From NCBI GenBank assembly GCA_958296025.1, contig OY282430.1:2170001-2234000 (forward strand): a DNA stretch of 64,000 bases, given 5' to 3'. The stretch's first letter is position 1, and each line of letters starts with the position of its first letter. This stretch comes from an uncultured Pseudomonadales bacterium. GTDB taxonomy: Bacteria > Pseudomonadota > Gammaproteobacteria > Pseudomonadales > Azotimanducaceae. Shown here one piece after another: positions 17,230 through 26,014 of this stretch. The notes under the pieces were generated by a model. The model saw nothing but the letters and a program-made list of their open reading frames with translations. It made no database searches and was not told the DNA's origin. The translations under genes and the position numbers were made by a program.

Positions 17230-18141
17230 CTAGACCAGAATGGCCGTCGGCATGATTTGCCCGTCCCGAGGACAGTTGCGGCCCACGGCGCAAACCTCCC
17301 AAGCATCGTCGCAGCGCAGCAGGGCCCTGGCCAGCTTGTTGTTGAGAACGTGGCCGGACATGTAGCCGGTGAAGGCACCGAGGATGGGACGGCCAAGCAA
17401 GTACAGGTCGCCAATGGCATCAAGCAGCTTGTGCCGCACAAACTCGTCCCGGTAACGCAACCCGTCCTCGTTCATGATGCTGTGGTCGTTGATGCCCACG
17501 GCGTTTTGCAGGCTTGAACCCAAGCACTTGTTAATGGTTTGCGCTTGGTCCAACTCGCTGAGCAAGCCGAACGACCGGGCGCCGCTCACCTCATCCACAT
17601 AGGACACCCGGGAAAAGTCCAGGCAAGCCGTTTTGGGGAAGCGGTTATAAACCGGGTGGTCCGCCACAAAGGTATAGGACGCCTTGAAGCTTTGATGGGG
17701 TTTCAGCTCCGCGAACGCCTCCCCTTGCGTGACCCGGATCTCCCGCTTGATGCGGATGTGCTCCTTGACGGCGTTCTGTTCGACGACGCCAACGGCATTG
17801 ATGAGGTTCACGAAGGGCGCGGCGCTGCCATCCATGATCGGCACCTCCTCGGCATTGAGTTCGACGAGGAGGTTGTCCACGCCGAGACCCCAAAGCGCCG
17901 ACATCAGATGCTCCACCGTGGCGACCTGAACGTTGTCCTCCATGAGGCTGGTGGCCAACGTGGTGTCCGACACGTTCTGCGCCAAGGCCCGCAGGCGAGC
18001 CACCGGGCGGATGTCGGTGCGGACAAACAGAATGCCAGCGTTCTCCCCGGCAGGGCGCAATGTCATGCGAACTTTCTGGCCTGAATGGACGCCAATGCCG
18101 ATGGCATGCACCGGCTCACTGATGGTGCGCTGTGGAATCAT
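17230..18141 (-). CDS. lpxC: UDP-3-O-acyl-N-acetylglucosamine deacetylase
   Basis: A 303-residue LpxC, the zinc amidase of the committed step of lipid A synthesis. Zinc ligands are visible: His in 'TVEHLMSALWGLG' and the HxxxD pair in 'RHKLLDAIGD'; the later 'SGHVLNNKL' carries the catalytic histidine. The start 'MIPQRTISEPVHAIGIGVHSG' is the normal N-terminus. Normally lpxC follows ftsZ; here it stands alone and divergent from the Dus gene, with an AT-rich 118-bp promoter region between them. Confidence 0.97.
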   Translation of the reverse strand: MIPQRTISEPVHAIGIGVHSGQKVRMTLRPAGENAGILFVRTDIRPVARLRALAQNVSDTTLATSLMEDNVQVATVEHLMSALWGLGVDNLLVELNAEEVPIMDGSAAPFVNLINAVGVVEQNAVKEHIRIKREIRVTQGEAFAELKPHQSFKASYTFVADHPVYNRFPKTACLDFSRVSYVDEVSGARSFGLLSELDQAQTINKCLGSSLQNAVGINDHSIMNEDGLRYRDEFVRHKLLDAIGDLYLLGRPILGAFTGYMSGHVLNNKLARALLRCDDAWEVCAVGRNCPRDGQIMPTAILV

Positions 18142-18259
18142 GGACCCCTATCCTCACCGTTTCAGCCGCATCATGCAAGGACTTTATCGCAACTTAACAA
18201 AAAAAGTGAATCAAAAATGGAGAAAGAACCAAAAACAGGTTGGCTACAATGGCGGCACA

Positions 18260-19249
18260 ATGAAAAATGAACCCCAACAACCCAAGATCTTAGCGGTGGC
18301 GCCGATGATGTCCTGGACGGATACCCATTGCCGCCACCTGCATCGCCTGTTCAGCCCCCACGCCCTGCTGTTTACGGAAATGGCGCCGGCGGACGCCATC
18401 GTGCATGGTCCGAAGGTGCGTCTGCTGCAGCACCACCCAGACGAACGACCCTTGGCCTGCCAGCTGGGCGGCAGCCGGCCCAAGCAGTTGGCCTTGGCGG
18501 CGGCGGAGGCGGCAGCGGCCGGCTTCGCGGAAGTCAACCTCAATGTGGGCTGCCCGTCACCCCGTGCAGGCAAAGGCGGCTTCGGCGCGGCTCTGATGGC
18601 GGCACCCAAGCTGGTGGCGCAATGCGTCCAAGCCATGCAGGCTGCTTGCGGACTACCCGTGACCGTCAAGTGCCGGTTGGGCATAGATGGCTTGGACACG
18701 GACGACCACTTGACCGGCTTCATCGATACGGTTGCCGCCGCCGGTTGCCGCACGTTCTACATCCACGCACGCAAAGCCGTTCTTAACGGCCTGACCCCGG
18801 CGCAAAACCGCAGCATTCCTCCCTTGCAGCCGCAACGGGCCTATGCGCTGAAGGCGCACTTTCCGACCCTGACCTTCGTCATCAACGGAGGCATCACCGA
18901 TCTGGCCACGGCCGGTGAGCATCTAAGGCGCATGGACGGCCTGATGATCGGCCGCGCCGCTTGGCACGGTCCAAGCTTCTTGAACGAATTGGACATTCTG
19001 ATGTTCGGCGGCCAGCCCGTGGACCAGTGGGATGCGGCGACCGCCTACCTCGACTACGCAAGGCAGCAGCTGGCCGCCGGGACGCCTCTGGCCGACTTGG
19101 CCAAGCCGATGCTCGGCCTGTTCAAGGGTTGGCCTGGCGCCCGCCACTACCGACGCGCACTCAGTTCGCCACGGACCCTGCACGGCACGAATCTCACCGC
19201 CCTGCGGGATGAAGTGGCCGCGATGCAGCCAAGGGCCGAGGCGGCCTGA
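18260..19249 (+). CDS. dusA: tRNA-dihydrouridine synthase (DusA type)
   Basis: A 329-residue FMN enzyme that reduces uridine in the tRNA D-loop. Seen: the N-terminal FMN strand 'LAVAPMMSWTDTHCRHLHRLFSP', the catalytic-cysteine motif 'NVGCPSPRAGKGGFGAALM', 'TVKCRLGID', 'HARKAVLNGLTPAQNR' and 'INGGI'. The last set and the length fit DusA, which modifies U20. ATG 18260 is used; the upstream extension of the open frame overlaps lpxC's promoter. Confidence 0.9.
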   Translation: MKNEPQQPKILAVAPMMSWTDTHCRHLHRLFSPHALLFTEMAPADAIVHGPKVRLLQHHPDERPLACQLGGSRPKQLALAAAEAAAAGFAEVNLNVGCPSPRAGKGGFGAALMAAPKLVAQCVQAMQAACGLPVTVKCRLGIDGLDTDDHLTGFIDTVAAAGCRTFYIHARKAVLNGLTPAQNRSIPPLQPQRAYALKAHFPTLTFVINGGITDLATAGEHLRRMDGLMIGRAAWHGPSFLNELDILMFGGQPVDQWDAATAYLDYARQQLAAGTPLADLAKPMLGLFKGWPGARHYRRALSSPRTLHGTNLTALRDEVAAMQPRAEAA

Positions 19250-19320
19250 AGTTCGACCGCCCGCCGGCAACGCCGACAATCGCCGCTGAGTTAGAGGCGA
19301 AGCTCGGCGAGTGCGGCAGC

Positions 19321-19881
19321 CTAGCCGCGCCCACTGCCGGCTTCACCGTTTATCTCATTGAAGGTGTCGCCGGAATCCCCGTGCGGCGACTCCTCCTGAC
19401 CCTCCGTTTCCAAGGCAGCGACCAAATCCTTGAAGGTGTCATGGTTGCGAGCGCTCATCGACATCAGGGTGCAGTGGGCGTCGATGACCTTGCGGCGGAC
19501 CTGGTCCTCGTCCATGTTGGGCACTTCCGGCAGTTCAGCGAGCTGACCGGTCTCCTTGAGGGGCAAGTGGGTGATGTGGAAGACGTCGTCAAAGCCCATC
19601 GTCACCAATATTCGGTTGATGTCGTCATGCGTGGAAACCAGCGTCGGCTCGTGGCCGAAGCGCCGATTAGCGGCGATGGCTAGCTTGGCCAACAGGCCAA
19701 GGGAGGTGCTGTCGATGCAGTCCACCTCGGAAAGGTCCACCACCACGGCGTTGACCTCCTGGCTGCCGAACATGCGCTTCATGAAGCCTTCGATGGCGCT
19801 GCTCAGGGTCAGCCGAACGTCGCCAACGAACTTCAATTCACAGAGGCCTTCGTAGGTGGCGACCATGATCCTACCGGACAT
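19321..19881 (-). CDS. STAS-domain anti-sigma-factor antagonist-like protein
   Basis: A 186-residue protein with an N-terminal STAS domain (about 1-110) containing 'VVVDLSEVDCIDSTSLGLLAKLA', where the serine after DST is the usual phosphorylation site. The C-terminal 75 residues are an acidic extension (NMDEDQVRRKVIDAHCTLMSMSARN). It lies 48 bp downstream of a SpoIIE-type phosphatase gene on the same strand, so it is the probable substrate of that phosphatase in a partner-switching relay. No serine kinase (RsbW-like) is seen nearby. Confidence 0.85.
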   Translation of the reverse strand: MSGRIMVATYEGLCELKFVGDVRLTLSSAIEGFMKRMFGSQEVNAVVVDLSEVDCIDSTSLGLLAKLAIAANRRFGHEPTLVSTHDDINRILVTMGFDDVFHITHLPLKETGQLAELPEVPNMDEDQVRRKVIDAHCTLMSMSARNHDTFKDLVAALETEGQEESPHGDSGDTFNEINGEAGSGRG

Positions 19882-19915
19882 GCTGGGGCGTTCTCCAATG
19901 GGCTAGGCGTTGCTG

Positions 19916-19932
19916 TGCGGGACAGGACACTA
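19916..19932. repeat. Solo tip of the MITE-like inverted repeat, overlapping a stop codon
   Basis: Reads TAGTGTCCTGTCCCGCA on the reverse strand, identical over 17 bases to the tip at 57858 and, apart from the leading TA, to the right tip of the 13271-15074 element. Its TAG is the stop codon of the SpoIIE gene. No second tip is found nearby. Confidence 0.6.
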
Positions 19933-21039
19933 GGGTTCCCTTCGCACCATCAGGCAAGTAATGTCGTCGGGACCGTGGGCGTCCTCCCCGTCGTCGAGTT
20001 CGAGGAAACGCCAAAGGCCGTCCATCGAATCGTTCTCTTTGACCGCACGCAGCAGGATTCGTTCTTTTTCCGCCAAGGTTTTCGCCGGCAGAAGGTCGAG
20101 CGCACCGTCCGTGCAGATCACCAAGCGGTCCCCCGGGGATAGATGCAGGGTGGCCACTTCGTAGCTGACGGCGTCGAACAGTCCGATCGGCTTGCCCGTC
20201 AAGTCCAGGAAGCGGGCGTCGCCGTTCATGATCTGGGCCAACTGCGGATAGTGGCCGGCGTTGGCGATGTGGAAACTGTCCTCCGCAAGGTCGCAGACGG
20301 CGATCAGCAGCGCCACATGCTTGTCCATGTGCTGATCAAGCAGTTCCTGGTTGAGCCATTGCAATATCAGGCCGGGGTTCTTCATCATGGCCGGCCGGTA
20401 TTCCCGCCGCAGCCGACGGGAGAAATTCTTCAACAACACGGTGATGAAGGCCGAAGAGGCGCCGTGGCCGGAGACGTCGGCGACATAGAAGGCGAAGTAA
20501 CGGTCGCTGATGCGGAAGTAATCGACGAAGTCGCCGCTCAGGAGCAGGGAAGGGACGATGCGGTGGTGCAGCCGGTAACGATCGATGGCCATGGGATTGG
20601 GTGGTAGCATGCCGAGTTGCACACGGCGGCCGGCACGTTGGTCGCGCTTCAAGTCCTGAACGAACTGATCCAGCCGATCCTCCAGCTGGCCAGCCACCGC
20701 TTTGACTCGGTCCAAGACCACGGCAACGCGCTTTTTCAGGTGCGTCGGCTTGGCCGGCATCCGCCAGACATCCGCGAGCCCAGCTCGCAAAGCCTTGAAC
20801 AGGACCTCCGCGGACAGTTCGCTTGAGGCCAGCACTACCGGGATATAGCGGAATTGCCCGGCCAGCGACTCGGCCCACCTGAGCCGACAGCAGACGATGA
20901 GTTCGGGATGCGCATGATCGCAAACCCGAACCGCGGCTTTGAGGTTCGATGCGGGCAACGGCGCATATCCCAGCCGACCTAACTGGTTGGTGAGCGACGC
21001 AGCCTCCCCTGGATCAGATTCGACGACCAGAAGGCTCAT
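19930..21039 (-). CDS. PP2C-type SpoIIE phosphatase with degenerate receiver domain
   Basis: A 369-residue regulator. Residues about 1-115 are a response-regulator receiver fold ('LLVVESDPGEAASLTNQLGRLGY'), but where the phospho-acceptor Asp is expected the sequence is 'ELIVCCRLRW', so the domain seems unable to be phosphorylated normally; the late lysine (MPAKP) is kept. Residues about 150-369 are a SpoIIE/PP2C domain with 'GDFVDYF', 'ADVSGHG' and 'HGPDDITCLMV'. It should dephosphorylate the STAS protein encoded next to it. ATG 21039 is preferred to TTG 21066. Its stop codon lies in a solo repeat tip. Confidence 0.85.
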   Translation of the reverse strand: MSLLVVESDPGEAASLTNQLGRLGYAPLPASNLKAAVRVCDHAHPELIVCCRLRWAESLAGQFRYIPVVLASSELSAEVLFKALRAGLADVWRMPAKPTHLKKRVAVVLDRVKAVAGQLEDRLDQFVQDLKRDQRAGRRVQLGMLPPNPMAIDRYRLHHRIVPSLLLSGDFVDYFRISDRYFAFYVADVSGHGASSAFITVLLKNFSRRLRREYRPAMMKNPGLILQWLNQELLDQHMDKHVALLIAVCDLAEDSFHIANAGHYPQLAQIMNGDARFLDLTGKPIGLFDAVSYEVATLHLSPGDRLVICTDGALDLLPAKTLAEKERILLRAVKENDSMDGLWRFLELDDGEDAHGPDDITCLMVRREP

Positions 21040-21118
21040 TTTTCGGCAAGGCAAAAGTTCACGCAAAAGCGTTGGCGAACCTTACTCCCATTGGGGCGGC
21101 CATTACAAGACGGTGCGC

Positions 21119-21349
21119 TTAGGAAATGTAGCTTAGGTGCTCGGGGTAGGCGAGGATGCCATAGCGATTCAAAAAGGCATTGATGTCCGCAAGGATGGGC
21201 TGCCGATGGATAAAAAAACCGTGGCGAACAAGGGAAAACCTTTCCGCCGATAGGCGAAGTTGACGGCCGCGGCGGCCGCCAACCCCGATCCAGTTTTCCG
21301 CCGCAAGCTCCGTCCATCGCTCACGGCCCGGAGGCCATGATTGGCCAAA
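21119..21349 (-). pseudogene. Start-less coding-like remnant
   Basis: Between the SpoIIE gene and the repeat-protein gene one reverse frame reads about 75 sense codons ending in ILADINAFLNRYGILAYPEH..., with a protein-like composition and no start codon before the upstream stop near 21349. The rest of 21040-21413 shows no gene. It may be the C-terminal relic of an unrecognised gene; family not identified. Confidence 0.25.
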
Positions 21350-21413
21350 AAACTACCGACGCAGACCGAGGCCGGCACCAGCAACAATGGCGCACTCATG
21401 GCACCGGGTGGGC

Positions 21414-21998
21414 CTAGGCGTTAGCGGTGCCGCCCTGGTCCGCCAGAAGGCTGCGGTCGGAGTCCTCCGCGTCGTCCTCATCAGCCTCGGCCTCGTCCTC
21501 CTCCTCGGCGTCGCCGTGCATGTCCGCCAGAAGGCTGCGGTCGGAGTCCTCCGCGTCGTCCTCATCAGCCTCGGCCTCGTCCTCCTCCTCGGCGTCGCCG
21601 TGCATGTCCGCCAGAAGGCTGCGGTCGGAGTCCTCCGCGTCGTCCTCATCAGCCTCGGCCTCGTCCTCCTCCTCGGCGTCGCCGTGCATGTCCGCCAGAA
21701 GGCTGCGGTCGGAGTCCTCCGCGTCGTCCTCATCAGCCTCGGCCTCGTCCTCCTCCTCGGCGTCGCCGTGCATGTCCGCCAGAAGGCTGCGGTCGGAGTC
21801 CTCCGCGTCGTCCTCATCAGCCTCGGCCTCGTCCTCCTCCTCGGCGTCGCCGTGCATGTCCGCCAGCAGCACATAGCTGTCGGTGAGCTCCTCGGCCGCG
21901 AACAAATCGGCCTCAGCATCAGCAAGGGCCAAAGAGGCCACGGACGCAGCAAAAGCGGCACCGACGCCAAGGGCGATGGGCTTCAGTTTGTCGTTCAT
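21414..21998 (-). CDS. Secreted acidic tandem-repeat protein
   Basis: A 194-residue protein: an N-terminal export signal (MNDKLKPIALGVGAAFAASV..., cleavage likely after ALA near residue 26), a 20-residue spacer ending DSYVLLAD, then five perfect copies of a 28-residue unit dominated by Asp/Glu (MHGDAEEEDEAEADEDDAED...) and a short tail LLADQGGTANA. It contains no cysteine. ATG 21998 has AGGAGA 9 bases upstream. The leader and the 'L/YVLLAD' junction recall the leader of Cys-repeat HvfA-like copper-buffering peptides, but the metal-ligand cysteines are absent and there is no DUF692 partner here; that resemblance is an inference. A role in binding cations at the cell envelope is possible. Confidence 0.75.
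   Translation of the reverse strand: MNDKLKPIALGVGAAFAASVASLALADAEADLFAAEELTDSYVLLADMHGDAEEEDEAEADEDDAEDSDRSLLADMHGDAEEEDEAEADEDDAEDSDRSLLADMHGDAEEEDEAEADEDDAEDSDRSLLADMHGDAEEEDEAEADEDDAEDSDRSLLADMHGDAEEEDEAEADEDDAEDSDRSLLADQGGTANA
21438..21857. repeat. Five perfect 84-bp tandem repeats
   Basis: The 84-bp unit recurs at an exact 84-base period from 21438, with a sixth partial copy beyond 21858. The copies appear identical at the nucleotide level, so the array is young or homogenised and its copy number can be expected to vary between strains. The period is a multiple of three, so frames remain open on both strands. Confidence 0.95.
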
Positions 21999-22363
21999 TC
22001 CAGTTCTCCTTTCCCCCCAAGGGGTTAGCCAATGTTTGCCGCCCACACGCAACTGAATCACCACGCCAAGCAGCGTCCTAAAAGAAGGCACCTCCGCCCT
22101 CTGCATTGAATCGAACAGGCCGGAGCGTAGCACAGTGCTTTGACATAATGCCAACACTTTTGTTGCAGCGAACCGGCAAACTGGCCACCGCAGTGTTTGT
22201 AGGCTACGGCAACCCGGCAAATGAGCCGGATTTTCGGCCAGCAACGCTAGTGTCCTTAAGGTCTCGCCTTGCGGGTTCCACACCCCTAGGCACCCGCGGA
22301 CGAAGACGGCAAGGCAAAGCCGTGCGCCGTCCGTCCGCCGGCCGGCGGCATCGCCCCACCAGC
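21999..22363. other. Intergenic region upstream of the repeat-protein gene
   Basis: No gene is supported. It must contain the leftward promoter of the acidic repeat protein and the 3' flank of the VWA gene; I could not pick a convincing -35/-10 pair. A CTAGTGTCCT string at 22248 resembles the MITE tip but only over 10 bases. Confidence 0.4.
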
Positions 22364-23527
22364 CTACTTGGTCAGGGCGCTCATGCCCTCCTCCAATCCG
22401 CGGAGGGTCAGCGGGTACATGGCCCCGTTGACCAAAGCCCGAGTCATGCCCACCGAGGTGGAGTACTCCCAAGTCTCCCGGGGTGTGGGATTGATCCAGA
22501 CCAGCTTGTCGTAGCTGTCCGCGAAGCGCTGCATCCACAGGGCGCCCGGCTCCTCGTTCCAGTGCTCGACGCTGCCGCCGGCGTGGGTGATTTCGTAAGG
22601 GGCCATCGTGGCGTCGCCGAGGAAAACCACCCGGTAGTCCCGGGGATATCTGTTCAGGATTTCCCAAGTGGGAATGCGCTCGGTCATGCGTCGGCGATTG
22701 TTCCTCCATACGGACTCGTAGATGAAGTTGTGGAAGTAGAAGCTCTCCATGTACTTGAACTCCGTGCGGGTGGCGGAGAATAGCTCCTCGCAGATCTTGA
22801 CGTGTGCGTCCATGGAGCCGCCGATGTCCAAGAACAGCAGCACTTTCACCGTGTTCCTACGCTCCGGCTGCAGACGGATGTCCAACATGCCGCCGTTATG
22901 GGCAGTGCTGCGGATGGTGCCGTCCATGTCCAACTCCTCGTCCTTGCCGACGCGGGCGAACTTGCGCAGGCGGCGCAGGGCCATCTTGATGTTGCGTGTG
23001 CCAAGCTCCAGGGAGTCGTCCAGGTTCCGGTACTGCCGCTGATCCCAAACCCGCCTGCCCTTGCGCTTCTTACCCTTGCCGACTCCTCCCGGGCCCTTGC
23101 CGCCCGACTGGTTCGGGTCATCCCCCTCCTGGCCCTCCCGGCCCTGTCTAGCCTGCTCGGCCTCGGCCTGCTCCTTGGCCTCCCGGAAGGCTTCGATCAG
23201 CTTCTCCAAGCCACCCAACGACTTGATTCGCTTCAGGTCCTCCGGGGTAAGGGAGCGCTCGAATTCGCGACGCAGCCACTCGTCTGGAATGAGGGATTGC
23301 AAAAGGCCGTGCAAGTCCTCAAGGCCGCGGAAGTAGGCGCTGAAAGCGCGGTCGAACTTGTCGTAGTTCTTCTCGTCCTTCACCAAGCAGGTGCGGGTGA
23401 GCAGATAGAAGTCATCCAGGTTGGCGTACGCCAAGCGCGACCTGAGCGCCGCTAACAGGTCCATCAGCTCCCGAACAGTGACCGGCACCCCATAGTTGCG
23501 CAGGGTCAGGAACAAGTTGACGAGCAT
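22364..23527 (-). CDS. VWA-domain protein (CoxE-like) partnered with MoxR ATPase
   Basis: A 387-residue protein with a Gly/Lys-rich linker (about 130-170) and a C-terminal von Willebrand A domain starting 'VKVLLFLDIGGSMDAHVKI'; DxGxS is the metal-ion-dependent adhesion site. N-terminal residues 1-120 match the CoxE-type 'FLTLRNYGVPVTVRELMDLLAAL' start. It begins 4 bp after the MoxR gene ends, a standard MoxR-VWA operon. Such pairs act as metal-dependent chaperones in assembly or activation of enzyme complexes; the client here is unknown. Confidence 0.88.
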   Translation of the reverse strand: MLVNLFLTLRNYGVPVTVRELMDLLAALRSRLAYANLDDFYLLTRTCLVKDEKNYDKFDRAFSAYFRGLEDLHGLLQSLIPDEWLRREFERSLTPEDLKRIKSLGGLEKLIEAFREAKEQAEAEQARQGREGQEGDDPNQSGGKGPGGVGKGKKRKGRRVWDQRQYRNLDDSLELGTRNIKMALRRLRKFARVGKDEELDMDGTIRSTAHNGGMLDIRLQPERRNTVKVLLFLDIGGSMDAHVKICEELFSATRTEFKYMESFYFHNFIYESVWRNNRRRMTERIPTWEILNRYPRDYRVVFLGDATMAPYEITHAGGSVEHWNEEPGALWMQRFADSYDKLVWINPTPRETWEYSTSVGMTRALVNGAMYPLTLRGLEEGMSALTK

Positions 23528-23531
23528 GGCT

Positions 23532-24380
23532 CTAGCCGCGTGCGTCGCGGCGGTTCATGAAGGCCAGCCGCTCCAGCAAATGCACGTCCTGCTCGTTCTT
23601 GACCAAGGCGCCGTACAGAGGCGGAATGGCCTTGCTGGTGTCCCGGTTGATGAGGATTTCATCCGGGATGTCGTCCGCCATCAGTAGTTTCAGCCAGTCG
23701 ATCAACTCAGAGGTGGAGGGCTTCTTCTTGAGGCCCGGCACCTTGCGCACGTCAAAGAAGACCTCCATGGCCTCCTTGACCAGCTCGTTCTTGATGGAGG
23801 GGAAATGCACCTCAATGATTTCCTGCATGGTCTCCCGGTCTGGGAAGTTGATGTAGTGGAAGAAACAGCGGCGCAGGAAGGCGTCCGGCAGCTCCTTCTC
23901 GTTGTTGGAGGTGATGACGACGATGGGCCGATGCTCGGCGAGGATGGTCTGCGACAGCTCGTAAACGAAGAACTCCATGCGGTCGAGCTCCTGCAGGAGG
24001 TCGTTGGGGAACTCAATGTCCGCCTTGTCGATTTCGTCGATCAGCAGCACCACCCGCTCATCGGACTCGAACGCCTCCCACAGCTTGCCTTTCTTGATGT
24101 AGTTGCGGATGTCCCCAACCCGCTCGTCACCTAACTGGGAATCCCGCAGCCGGGAGACGGCGTCATATTCGTAGAGGCCGTTGATGGCCTTGGTGCTGGA
24201 TTTGATGTGCCATTGAATGAGCCGTAAACCGAGAGTCTTGGCGATTTCCTCGGCCAGCAGGGTTTTCCCGGTGCCCGGCTCCCCCTTGACCAGCAGCGGC
24301 CGCTCCAACTTGACGGCCGCATCGACAGCCATGCTGAGCTCATCGGTGGAGATGTAGGTGTCGGTGCTCTGAAAAATCAT
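23532..24380 (-). CDS. MoxR-family AAA+ ATPase
   Basis: A 282-residue AAA+ ATPase. Walker A is 'GEPGTGKT' (about residue 37), Walker B 'VVLLIDEIDKAD', sensor 1 'VVITSNNEKELPDAFLRRC'. Start ATG 24380. First gene of the operon with the VWA protein; the pair probably remodels a metalloenzyme or envelope complex using ATP. Confidence 0.93.
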   Translation of the reverse strand: MIFQSTDTYISTDELSMAVDAAVKLERPLLVKGEPGTGKTLLAEEIAKTLGLRLIQWHIKSSTKAINGLYEYDAVSRLRDSQLGDERVGDIRNYIKKGKLWEAFESDERVVLLIDEIDKADIEFPNDLLQELDRMEFFVYELSQTILAEHRPIVVITSNNEKELPDAFLRRCFFHYINFPDRETMQEIIEVHFPSIKNELVKEAMEVFFDVRKVPGLKKKPSTSELIDWLKLLMADDIPDEILINRDTSKAIPPLYGALVKNEQDVHLLERLAFMNRRDARG

Positions 24381-24477
24381 GCGTTCTCTCTTGGTTTACG
24401 GGAACCCCAGCCGACCGGCGGCCCCCCTGCCCGCCGCCCCACGCGAAGGCCCGCTACTTTAATGGAGCCTGCAAAGT

Positions 24478-24807
24478 TCAATCAAGCGCCGTTCGCTTGC
24501 GCCGCTGAAACCAAGACCAGAGCCAAGCCCAGGCCGTCGCCGCCAGGAGTGCCGCCAACAGCAGCTTCAAGGATTGCGCCGGTTGGCCGTCGATCTGAAA
24601 GAGCGTCTCAAAAAGCGCGACCATATAGGCTGGGGCGAAGTAGCCGGGAAAGCCAGGCACCGGTGCCGGCGTCAACATCAGCGGCAAGCACAGGCTGCGC
24701 AGCCAAGCCCGGGCAAAGCCCCGGCGCCGCCGGGTCAGGGCGCATACGCCAATGAAGATTGGCAGGGCCGACGCGGCAGCCACCGCCCATGCGATTAACT
24801 CACCCAT
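24478..24807 (-). CDS. Small inner-membrane protein of unknown function
   Basis: A 109-residue protein with three hydrophobic segments (about 5-25, 44-66 and 80-101) and a basic C-terminus (RRKRTALD). ATG 24807 (MGELIAWAVAAASALP) is preferred over a TTG at 24840. Located 49 bp downstream of rnd on the same strand, so possibly co-transcribed. No family recognised. Confidence 0.6.
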   Translation of the reverse strand: MGELIAWAVAAASALPIFIGVCALTRRRRGFARAWLRSLCLPLMLTPAPVPGFPGYFAPAYMVALFETLFQIDGQPAQSLKLLLAALLAATAWAWLWSWFQRRKRTALD

Positions 24808-24856
24808 AACGGACTTGAATTCTAGTCCGAAGCTGGGCAAGCAGGCGGTTCATCCG

Positions 24857-26014
24857 TTAAGCGGCCGTGCGTTCGAGAACGGCGGAGAAGTCCGCGCCGA
24901 TCACTTCCTTGCGCCAGCCCCGATAAAAGTCGGGAAGAACGCCCTCGGCCGCATAGTGCCGCAAGCAGGCTTCCAAGTCCCGCTTTCTGGACAGCAGTTC
25001 TGGAGCCAGCCCCAAGGCTTGCGCACGGCGACGGCCCAAGTCGCGCAGTTCCTTGAGGGCCGCGGCTTGGCCTCGGCTTAGGGGCCGCGGCAAGGTCCTG
25101 GCCACCGGCGCCTTGCGCCCCAGCTGGTGTGCTTGCATCAATGCGCTACCGTAGCGTCGAGCCGCACGACGAGGTAGCTGGGAGTCGATCAAGGATCGTG
25201 GCAGCGCCGGCTTGCGGGCGAACTCCAACAGGCATTCATCACCAACCACCCATTGGCGCGGCCTGTCCTCATCCTGCGCCCTGGCCTCCCGCCAAGCGCA
25301 GAGCGACTGCAAGGCGCCGAGCTCCTCTGGAAGCAGCCGCCAAGCGCCCTTGACGCCGACATAGTATTCCCTAGGGTCCGCACACAAACCGGAGCGCCAT
25401 CCAGCTTCCCGCCTGGACGTCTCCTCTTCGAACCAAGGCAAGCGGCCGCGGGCTTTCAGTTCCCCACGCAAGCGCCGGTGCAGTTCCGGCAGATACGCCA
25501 CATCCTCACAGGCGTAGCGCCGTTGGGCGACGGATAGGGGGCGGCGCAGCCAGTCGGAGCGGGTTTGCTGCTTGGGCAATTCGATGCCGAGAACGGCCTC
25601 CGCCAACGCGGCGTAACCCATGTTGAAGTGCTCCGAAAGAAAGGCGTGGGCTAATTGCGTGTCGAACAGGTTGCACGGGCGTACGCCCAAGTGATGCTGG
25701 ATCAAATCCAAGTCCTCGGAGCACGAGTGCAGGACCTTGACGCAAGCCGGGTCTTCGAACAACCGCTTCAGCGACGTCCAATCGTCGATCGCCAACGGAT
25801 CGACCAGCCAAAGGCCGGCCGGGGACGCCAATTGGTAAAGGCCGACGATGGGAAAGAAGGTGTTGATGCGCTGAAACTCCGTGTCCAGCCCCACCACCGG
25901 ACTGCAGCGCCCGACAGCTTCCGCCAGGGTATCGGCGTCGGCCACCCAGGCGTGGCTTGGCCCTTTAACGGAGACGGCGGCGCCCTTGCAGGGCGTGGAC
26001 GATGGTGCCGCCAT
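24857..26014 (-). CDS. rnd: Ribonuclease D
   Basis: A 385-residue 3'-5' exoribonuclease of the DEDD family that matures tRNA 3' ends. Exo motifs: 'VVGLDTEFQ' (motif I), '[15 protein letters not shown]' (motif II), and '[13 protein letters not shown]' (motif III with YxxxD), followed by HRDC domains. ATG 26014 has GGAG 7 bases upstream but overlaps recR by 50 bp; GTG 25945 is a later possible start, nearer the Escherichia coli N-terminus. Confidence 0.88.
   Translation of the reverse strand: MAAPSSTPCKGAAVSVKGPSHAWVADADTLAEAVGRCSPVVGLDTEFQRINTFFPIVGLYQLASPAGLWLVDPLAIDDWTSLKRLFEDPACVKVLHSCSEDLDLIQHHLGVRPCNLFDTQLAHAFLSEHFNMGYAALAEAVLGIELPKQQTRSDWLRRPLSVAQRRYACEDVAYLPELHRRLRGELKARGRLPWFEEETSRREAGWRSGLCADPREYYVGVKGAWRLLPEELGALQSLCAWREARAQDEDRPRQWVVGDECLLEFARKPALPRSLIDSQLPRRAARRYGSALMQAHQLGRKAPVARTLPRPLSRGQAAALKELRDLGRRRAQALGLAPELLSRKRDLEACLRHYAAEGVLPDFYRGWRKEVIGADFSAVLERTAA

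Noticed and set aside
21387-22028. Forward frames through the 84-bp repeats
   Set aside because: The repeat length is a multiple of three, so all frames stay open; only the reverse frame has a signal peptide and ribosome site.
22248-22257. CTAGTGTCCT as another MITE tip
   Set aside because: Only 10 bases match and the following bases diverge, which could be chance.
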